In this document: positions 1-4,475 of the stretch, piece after piece | Numbering within the stretch: the stretch's first letter is position 1 | Layout: each line of letters begins with the position of its first letter | Origin: Actinomycetota bacterium | Lineage (GTDB): Bacteria; Actinomycetota; Thermoleophilia; Gaiellales; Gaiellaceae | DNA: 6,788 nucleotides | Assembly (NCBI GenBank): GCA_019236545.1 | Contig: JAFAIV010000089.1 | Location: 1-6,788 of the forward strand | Direction of reading: 5' to 3' | Position numbers and translations under genes: made by a program | The notes under the pieces: generated by a model | What the model saw: only the letters and a program-made list of their open reading frames with translations | Database searches by the model: none | What the model was told of the DNA's origin: nothing

Positions 1-750
1 CACCTCGTCAGCGAGGTAGAGGTCGGTGCGGATCAGGTTCTTCTCGACGACCTGGTAGCCGAGGTCCTGCGCGATCTGGATCACCGAGTTGCGCGTGATC
101 CCGACGAGGATCGAGGACGCGAGGTCCGGCGTGTAGATGACGCCGTCACGGATGACGAAGATGCTCTCGCCCGAGCCGTCGGCGATGTAGCCCTCCGCCG
201 TGAGGAGGATCGCCTCCTGGTAGCCGGCGCGCTGCGCCTCGCCGACCGCGAGCATCGAGTTGATGTAGACCCCGGTCGCCTTCGCGACGTGCGGGATCAC
301 GTTCGGGCCGACGCGCTGCCAGCTCGAGACCTTGACGCGGATGCCGTTCTTCATCCCGTCCTCGCCGAGGTAGGCACCCCACGGCCAGGCCATGATCGCG
401 ATGTCGACGGGGTTGTTCTGCGCGGACACGCCGAGCTGCCCGTAGCCGTAGAACGCGATCGGGCGCAGGTAGCAGGACGGAAGCTCGTTCGCGGCGACGA
501 GATCCCAGGTCGCCGCCTTCAGCTCCTCGACCGAGTACGGGATGTCCATGTAGAGGAGCTGCGCGGACTTGTGCAGCCGCTCGAGGTGGTCGGTGAGCCG
601 GAAGACCGAGGTGCCCTTCGGGGTCTCGTAGGCGCGGATGCCCTCGAAGACGCCGCTGCCGTAGTGGAGGCCGTGAACGCCGACGTGGACGGTGGCGTCC
701 GCCCAGTCCACGAGCTCGCCGTTCATCCAGATCTTGCTCGTCTCCTCCAT
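1..750 (-). CDS. ilvE: Branched-chain amino acid aminotransferase IlvE, C-terminus cut by the window edge
   Basis: PLP enzyme of fold type IV that transfers an amino group from glutamate to the 2-oxo acids of leucine, isoleucine and valine, in the cytoplasm. The 250 visible residues start with an IlvE N-terminus (KIWMNGELVDW), then HYGSGVFEGIRAY (about 29-41), the conserved FRLTDHLERLHKSA stretch (50-63) and YLRPIAFYGYG (94-104). The segment HVAKATGVYINS places the PLP-binding lysine at K157 (codon 280-282), close to the Lys at about 160 in E. coli IlvE. GYIADGSGESIFV (about 189-201) and the cofactor-phosphate segment SSILVGITRNSV follow; the visible end, LYLADEV, is the usual motif about 55 residues before the C-terminus, which lies off the left edge. 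The ATG is chosen from homology and a good AGGAG 7 nt upstream. It lies 47 bp downstream of ybaK on the same strand, so co-transcription is plausible. No defects are seen; the identification is firm, although D-amino-acid transaminases share the fold. Confidence 0.96.
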   Translation of the reverse strand, partial: MEETSKIWMNGELVDWADATVHVGVHGLHYGSGVFEGIRAYETPKGTSVFRLTDHLERLHKSAQLLYMDIPYSVEELKAATWDLVAANELPSCYLRPIAFYGYGQLGVSAQNNPVDIAIMAWPWGAYLGEDGMKNGIRVKVSSWQRVGPNVIPHVAKATGVYINSMLAVGEAQRAGYQEAILLTAEGYIADGSGESIFVIRDGVIYTPDLASSILVGITRNSVIQIAQDLGYQVVEKNLIRTDLYLADEV

Positions 751-757
751 CGCGCGT

Positions 758-762
758 CTCCT
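758..762 (-). promoter_or_regulatory. Ribosome binding site of ilvE
   Basis: AGGAG on the minus strand, 7 nt before the ilvE ATG. It supports the chosen start. It lies only 6 nt after the 16-bp palindrome at 769-784, so a hairpin there would sit directly against the ribosome landing site. Confidence 0.8.
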
Positions 763-768
763 GTCGTC

Positions 769-784
769 GGGTCGGGCCCGACCC
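769..784. repeat. Perfect 16-bp palindrome in the ybaK-ilvE gap
   Basis: The sequence GGGTCGGGCCCGACCC equals its own reverse complement. As DNA it could be a dimeric repressor operator. As RNA it could fold as a 6-bp stem (GGGTCG/CGACCC) around a GGCC tetraloop. It sits between the ybaK stop and the ilvE ribosome binding site. No T-run follows it on the minus strand, so it is not a standard intrinsic terminator. Its role is unknown. Confidence 0.6.
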
Positions 785-797
785 ATGCTACCCCGCG

Positions 798-1274
798 CTA
801 CTCGGTCAAATCGGCGGGCTCCGCGCGCGCGAGGCGGACGAGCTCGTAGGGCGGCAGGCCGGCCATGTGGCTCGGGGAGCCGGCGCCGATCCAGACACGC
901 TCGTGGACGAGCAGCTCGCGCGCGATCAGGACCGCGGCGGCCTGCGGGACGGGGAACGGCGCGACGCCGCCCGCCTCGAAGCCGGTGACCGCGTGCACCT
1001 CGTCGCGGGTGGCGACGCGAGCCTTCTTCGCCCCGGCGCCCGCGGCGACCTTGTCCGCGTCGGCCCGCCGGTCGCCCGGGACGAGCGCGAGCACGGGGCG
1101 GCCGTCCGCGACGAAGAGGAGCGACTTGACGATCTGCGCCTCCGACGCGCCGACCGCCTTCGCAGCCGCGGACGCGGTCGGCGTGCCCTCCGGGAACTCC
1201 TCGATCCGCGCGTCGCCGCGCGCCTGCCGCAGGACGGCGGCGACCCGCTCGACCGGCTCCGGCCAGCGCTCCAC
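798..1274 (-). CDS. ybaK: YbaK/EbsC (ProX-type) aminoacyl-tRNA deacylase
   Basis: Stand-alone relative of the prolyl-tRNA synthetase editing domain; such cytoplasmic proteins hydrolyse mischarged tRNA, typically Cys- or Ala-tRNA(Pro). With the GTG start at 1272-1274 it is 158 residues, the family's usual length. Visible features are the helix VERVAAVLRQ (8-17), the strand region ARIEEFPEGTPTA (22-34), the conserved lysine in QIVKSLLF (K50, codon 1125-1127), LALVPGDRRADADKVA (63-78), TGFEAGGVAPF (97-107) and VWIGAGSPSHM near the end. The conserved GG-x-x-PF-G motif has Pro instead of the last Gly (GGVAPFPVP). The reading frame stays open upstream to 1583, but that part shows no family similarity and lies opposite the plus-strand gene at 1357, so I exclude it. 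No Shine-Dalgarno precedes the GTG; a TACGCT box 7 nt upstream suggests a leaderless mRNA. Substrate is not decided by the sequence; the family call is firm and the exact start moderately sure. Confidence 0.88.
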   Translation of the reverse strand: MERWPEPVERVAAVLRQARGDARIEEFPEGTPTASAAAKAVGASEAQIVKSLLFVADGRPVLALVPGDRRADADKVAAGAGAKKARVATRDEVHAVTGFEAGGVAPFPVPQAAAVLIARELLVHERVWIGAGSPSHMAGLPPYELVRLARAEPADLTE

Positions 1275-1281
1275 CGCCCGG

Positions 1282-1311
1282 AGCGTACGCGCAACCCGCG
1301 CGCCGCGTCCT
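1282..1311 (-). promoter_or_regulatory. Candidate promoter of ybaK, possibly leaderless
   Basis: On the minus strand TACGCT (1282-1287) matches the TANNNT -10 pattern of actinobacterial sigma-A-type promoters and ends 7 nt before the GTG at 1274, the spacing expected if transcription starts at or next to the start codon. Eighteen nt upstream, AGGACG (1306-1311) shares only the central GAC with TTGACA. In such GC-rich DNA a match to three fixed bases is weak evidence; the lack of a Shine-Dalgarno before the GTG is the supporting argument. Confidence 0.35.
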
Positions 1312-1315
1312 CCGT

Positions 1316-1332
1316 TCTCCCAGCACGGGAGA
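1316..1332. repeat. Interrupted palindrome in the divergent intergenic region
   Basis: TCTCCC (1316-1321), a 5-nt spacer AGCAC, then GGGAGA (1327-1332): a perfect 6+6 inverted repeat. It lies between the divergently transcribed ybaK and the 111-residue gene, 24 nt before the latter's ATG and just upstream of the candidate ybaK promoter. A binding site for a dimeric regulator acting on one or both genes is possible. No regulator is encoded in the window and the symmetry could be chance. Confidence 0.35.
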
Positions 1333-1356
1333 CATCGCGACCACGGGGGGTGAACG

Positions 1357-1692
1357 ATGGACGATCTCGAGCGGCGGGGCTCCACCGAGGCCCTGTTCCG
1401 GGACGTGAACGAGCGAATAGCCGAGAGCGCCGAGCGGTTCGACGCCGACGACGCGCAGTTCGTCTGCGAGTGCGCCGACCCGAACTGCACGCACCGTGTC
1501 GAGGCCACGCTCGCGGAGTACGAGGACGTGCGCGCGGACGGGACGACCTTCCTGCTCGTCCCCGGGCACGAGCACCCGGACATCGAGCGCGTCGTCGCCG
1601 ACCACGGCCGCTTCCGCGTCGTCGAGAAGGTGCAGCGGACGGTGCGGTCGATCGCGCTGCGGATGAACCCGCGCGCGGCCGGGGCGAGCTAG
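1357..1692 (+). CDS. Uncharacterised 111-residue protein with a Cys-x-Cys-x4-Cys-x-His cluster
   Basis: I cannot assign a function. The protein begins with an acidic, helix-prone segment (about residues 10-27, TEALFRDVNERIAESAERF), continues with FVCECADPNCTHRVEATLAEYEDVR (36-59) and then LLVPGHEHPDIERVVADHGRFRVVEK (67-91). C37, C39, C44 and H46, with H71 and H73 further on, could form a metal site, but this is inference. It resembles small hypothetical proteins that I recall as common in Actinomycetota, with the same cysteine cluster, an EEY-x3-R-like helix and a PGHE-like loop. It has no signal peptide or membrane segment, so it is probably cytoplasmic. The ATG is backed by GGTGA at 1349-1353, which fits the anti-Shine-Dalgarno end. 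Codon use is like the neighbours. It is transcribed away from ybaK, and its TAG stop overlaps the serA stop on the other strand. It is the only plus-strand gene in the window. Confidence 0.82.
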   Translation: MDDLERRGSTEALFRDVNERIAESAERFDADDAQFVCECADPNCTHRVEATLAEYEDVRADGTTFLLVPGHEHPDIERVVADHGRFRVVEKVQRTVRSIALRMNPRAAGAS

Positions 1693-1695
1693 CTC
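1686..1695. other. Palindrome in which two convergent stop codons overlap
   Basis: GAGCTAGCTC is a perfect 10-bp palindrome. Its central CTAG supplies TAG to the plus-strand 111-residue gene (1690-1692) and TAG to serA on the minus strand (1689-1691). There is no intergenic space for a dedicated terminator, so each transcript must end inside, or run through, the opposite gene. Confidence 0.9.
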
Positions 1696-3272
1696 AGCGG
1701 GCCGAGCTCGAGCACGCGGGCGTCGTCGAAGCCGCCGGCGCGGATTCGGTCGACGAGCTCCGGCGGCGGCGGCGAGTCGACGGTGAGCACCATCAGCGCC
1801 TTGCCGCCGCGCCGGCTCCGGGACACGGTCATGTTCGCGATGTTGACGCCGGCCTCGCCGAAGAGCGTGCCGACGCGGCCGATCACGCCCGGGACGTCGT
1901 CGTAGCGGCAGAGGACGAGGAGCGGCGCGAGCTCGAGCTCGATGTCGTAGCCGAGCAGGTGGACGAGCCACTGGCGGTTGTCCCGACCGATCGTCGTCCC
2001 GGAGACGCGGATCTCGTCGCCGCCCGCGCGTAGCTCGACGCGGACGAGGTTCGTGTAGTCGCGGGCGGAGCGCGAGCGCTCCTCGCGCACCTCGATCCCC
2101 CGCTCCGCCGCGATCAGCGGCGCGTTGACGTAGTTCACCGGCCGGTCGGCGCGGCCCTGGAAGGCGCCGTTCAGCGCGGCGAGCGCGAGCAGGCGCGTGT
2201 CGTAGTCGGCGAGGCCGCCGTAGGCGGTGATGACGATCTCGTCGACGCGGCCCTCTGCGAGCTCCATCGCGAGGCGGCCGAGCTTCGCGGCGAGCGGGAC
2301 GTACGGGCCGAGGACCTCGAGGTCCTCCTGGCCGATCGCCGGGATGTTGACGGCGTTCGTGACGAGCCCGCCCTCCAGCGCGGCGGCGACCTGCTCCGCG
2401 ACGATCACACCGGCGCGGTCCTGCGCCTCGTCCGTGGATGCGGCGAGATGCGGCGTCGCGACGACGTTGTCGAGCTCGAGCAGCGGTCCTGAGTACGGCT
2501 CGGACGAGAAGACGTCGAGCGCGGCGCCGGCGACCTTGCCGGACTTCAGCGCCTCGAGCAGCGCGTCCTCGTCCACGAGCGCCCCTCGCGCCGCGTTGAC
2601 GATGCGCACGCCGTCGCGCATCTGCGCGAACGCCGCGGCGTCGAGCGAGCCGCGCGTCTCCGGCGTCAGCGGCAGGTGGAGCGTGAGGAACTCGGCCGCG
2701 GCGTAGACCTCCTGCGGCGTCTCGACGCGGTCGGCGCCTAGCTCGCGAAACCGCTCCGGCGCGACGTACGGGTCGTACGCGACGACGCGCATCCCGAGCC
2801 CGAGCGCGCGCCGCGCGACCTGCTGGCCGATCCGGCCGAAGCCGAGGACGCCGAGTGTCTTCCCGGCCAGCTCGACGCCGCCGTACGCCTTCCGCTCCCA
2901 GCGCCCCTGCTTCAGCGCCGCGTGCGCCTGGGGGATGTTGCGCGCGAGCGCGACGAGCAGGCCGACCGTGTGCTCGGCGGCCGAGATCACGGTGGACTCG
3001 GGTGCGTTGGCGACGATGATCCCGCGCCGCGTCGCCGCGTCGACGTCGACGTTGTCCACCCCGACGCCCGCGCGGCCGATCACCTTCAGGCGCTCGGCGC
3101 GCTCGATCACGTCGGCGGTCAGCTTCGTGGCCGAGCGGACGACGATCGCGTCGTAGCGCCCGACGATCTCCTCCAGCGGCGAGTCGAGGTCGACGTCGAC
3201 CTCGAACCGCTCCCGCAGGAGGTCGACGCCCGCGTCGGCGATCGCCTCGCGGACGAGGACCTTGGCGCTCAC
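1689..3272 (-). CDS. serA: D-3-phosphoglycerate dehydrogenase SerA, long form with C-terminal ACT domain
   Basis: Cytoplasmic NAD-dependent oxidation of 3-phosphoglycerate to 3-phosphohydroxypyruvate, the first committed step of phosphorylated serine synthesis. The 527 residues match the long family form: substrate-binding part (about 1-97 and 287-310), NAD domain (about 98-286) with VLGFGRIG (G144, G146, G149) and an acidic residue D167 (VAYDPYV) for NAD, an intervening ASB-like domain (about 318-450) and an ACT domain (about 452-525). Catalytic R229 (NAARG), E258 (SSEP) and H275 (TPHLAAST) are present. In the ACT domain Y457, D459 and N477 line up with the serine-binding Tyr, Asp and Asn reported for the M. 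tuberculosis enzyme, so feedback inhibition by L-serine is likely. The GTG start overlaps the stop of the upstream aminotransferase by 4 bp (GTGA) with no clear Shine-Dalgarno of its own, which points to translational coupling. Its stop overlaps the convergent small gene. Confidence 0.97.
   Translation of the reverse strand: MSAKVLVREAIADAGVDLLRERFEVDVDLDSPLEEIVGRYDAIVVRSATKLTADVIERAERLKVIGRAGVGVDNVDVDAATRRGIIVANAPESTVISAAEHTVGLLVALARNIPQAHAALKQGRWERKAYGGVELAGKTLGVLGFGRIGQQVARRALGLGMRVVAYDPYVAPERFRELGADRVETPQEVYAAAEFLTLHLPLTPETRGSLDAAAFAQMRDGVRIVNAARGALVDEDALLEALKSGKVAGAALDVFSSEPYSGPLLELDNVVATPHLAASTDEAQDRAGVIVAEQVAAALEGGLVTNAVNIPAIGQEDLEVLGPYVPLAAKLGRLAMELAEGRVDEIVITAYGGLADYDTRLLALAALNGAFQGRADRPVNYVNAPLIAAERGIEVREERSRSARDYTNLVRVELRAGGDEIRVSGTTIGRDNRQWLVHLLGYDIELELAPLLVLCRYDDVPGVIGRVGTLFGEAGVNIANMTVSRSRRGGKALMVLTVDSPPPPELVDRIRAGGFDDARVLELGPLS
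3269..3272 (-). other. GTGA start/stop overlap coupling the aminotransferase to serA
   Basis: On the minus strand GTGA contains the serA start (GTG, 3270-3272) and the aminotransferase stop (TGA, 3269-3271). The preceding bases show no clear Shine-Dalgarno, so serA translation probably depends on ribosomes finishing the upstream gene, which would hold the two proteins at related amounts. Confidence 0.85.
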
Positions 3273-4417
3273 GCCGCGGCGGTCGTGCTCTCGAAGGCCT
3301 CGAGCGCGGCCGTCGTCGCGGCGCCGCGCTCGACGTCGGCGCCGAGGTCGACGAGGACGAGCTCGAGCGCGCTGAGCGCGGTCGTGATGTCGAAGACGTC
3401 GAACCAGCCGATGTGGCCGATCCGGAAGACCTTGCCCTTGAGGTCGCCCTGGCCGTTGGCGATCGTGATCCCGAAGCGGTCGCGGAGGCCCTTGACGATC
3501 GCGTCGGACTCGACGCCCTCGGGCGCGCGGATCGCGGTGACGACGGCGCTGCGGTCCTCGTCCGGGGAGAAGAGCTCGAGTCCGAGCGCCTTCGCGCCCG
3601 CGCGCGTGGCCCGGCCGAGGCGGACGTGCCGCTCGAACGCGTTCTCGAGGCCCTCCTCGAGCAGCAGCCCGAGCGCGACGTCGAGGCCGGCGACGAGGGA
3701 GACCGGCGGCGTGAAGGGCGCGTCGAGCTTACGCTGCGCCTTCCGCGTCCGCTCCCAGTCGAAGTAGAAGCGCGGCGCGTCCCCGCGCGCCTCGAAGGCC
3801 GCCTCGGAGACCGCCGCGAGCCCGAGGCCGGGCGGAGTCATAAGCGCCTTCTGCGAGCCGGAGACGACGACGTCGAGGCCCCACGCGTCCGTCTCGCACG
3901 GCACCGCGCCCAGGCTCGAGACGGCGTCGACGACGACGATCGTGCCCGCCTCCTTGGCCGCGGCGGCGAGCGCCTTCACGTCGGCGACGACGCCGGTGGA
4001 CGTCTCGGACTGGACGAGCCAGACCGCCTTCGCCTCGCGCTCGCGCAGCCGCGCGCGCAGGTCGTCGGGATCGGGCGTCTCGCCCCAGGCGTAGCGCAGC
4101 TCGTCGACCTCGGCGCCGTAGGCGCGGGTCATCGAGATCCAACGCTCGCCGAAGTTCCCGGCGGCGACGACGAGGTGCGGCTCGCCCGGCGTGACGAGGT
4201 TCGCCACCGCCGACTCGAACGCGCCCGTCCCCGACGCCGTGAACAGGAGCACGTCGGTCTCGGTGCGGCAGACCTCGCGCAGGCGCGCGAGCACGCGCTC
4301 GTAGACGGGGACGAAGTCGGGGCTGCGGTGGTGGACGATCGGCTCGGCCATCGCCGCCAGCACCTGCGGCGGGACGGGCGTCGGGCCGGGCGTGAACAGG
4401 TACTGCTTCTCGGGCAT
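3269..4417 (-). CDS. Class V aminotransferase, serine/alanine-glyoxylate aminotransferase type
   Basis: PLP enzyme of fold type I, 382 residues, the usual length for the AGXT/SGAT family. Seen in order: N-terminal FTPGPTPVPP (8-17), HHRSPDF (29-35), the cofactor-phosphate region FTASGTGAFESA (59-70), SETSTGV (137-143), the aspartate that pairs with the PLP nitrogen in VVVDAVSSLG (D164), the Schiff-base lysine in VSGSQKALMTPPG (K190) and the substrate-carboxylate arginine in GKVFRIGHIGWFD (R332). Known family members move amino groups among serine, alanine, glyoxylate and pyruvate. The 4-bp overlap with serA makes a role in serine metabolism very likely: it may act as the phosphoserine aminotransferase in place of a standard SerC, or use serine and glyoxylate; no serC is visible in the window. 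The ATG fits the conserved N-terminus. The Shine-Dalgarno is weak (GGGA), and a TACCCT box ends 10 nt upstream, so a very short leader is possible. The family is sure, the substrate is not. Confidence 0.93.
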   Translation of the reverse strand: MPEKQYLFTPGPTPVPPQVLAAMAEPIVHHRSPDFVPVYERVLARLREVCRTETDVLLFTASGTGAFESAVANLVTPGEPHLVVAAGNFGERWISMTRAYGAEVDELRYAWGETPDPDDLRARLREREAKAVWLVQSETSTGVVADVKALAAAAKEAGTIVVVDAVSSLGAVPCETDAWGLDVVVSGSQKALMTPPGLGLAAVSEAAFEARGDAPRFYFDWERTRKAQRKLDAPFTPPVSLVAGLDVALGLLLEEGLENAFERHVRLGRATRAGAKALGLELFSPDEDRSAVVTAIRAPEGVESDAIVKGLRDRFGITIANGQGDLKGKVFRIGHIGWFDVFDITTALSALELVLVDLGADVERGAATTAALEAFESTTAAA

Positions 4418-4433
4418 CCGCAGTCCCAGGGTA

Positions 4434-4462
4434 ACTCCCCTCCCCGCCGGCCTCGGGGGAGT
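4434..4462 (-). terminator. GC-rich inverted repeat between the acylase and aminotransferase genes
   Basis: The arms ACTCCCC (4434-4440) and GGGGAGT (4456-4462) are perfect inverted repeats separated by 15 nt. An alternative, smaller hairpin pairs CCCCG (4442-4446) with CGGGG (4454-4458). The element begins 13 nt after the acylase stop in the direction of transcription and could terminate or attenuate that transcript. Only two T residues follow on the minus strand, so it is not a standard intrinsic terminator. The rest of the 58-bp gap holds nothing I recognise. Confidence 0.35.
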
Positions 4463-4475
4463 CGCGCGGTTTACC

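Noticed and set aside
1275..1583. N-terminal extension of the YbaK reading frame upstream of 1274
   Set aside because: The extension has no family similarity, is Ser-rich and would overlap the whole first part of the divergent gene; homologues begin near the GTG at 1274.
867..2033. Long plus-strand open frame of 388 codons
   Set aside because: It runs opposite ybaK and serA and out of frame with the small plus-strand gene; its product is Arg/Ala-rich and low in complexity, as expected for shadow frames in GC-rich DNA.
1705..3584. Repeated GAGCTCGAG-like words on the plus strand, seen at several places in serA and the aminotransferase
   Set aside because: They arise from frequent Leu-Glu-Leu codons (CTC GAG CTC) in GC-rich genes and show no regular spacing.
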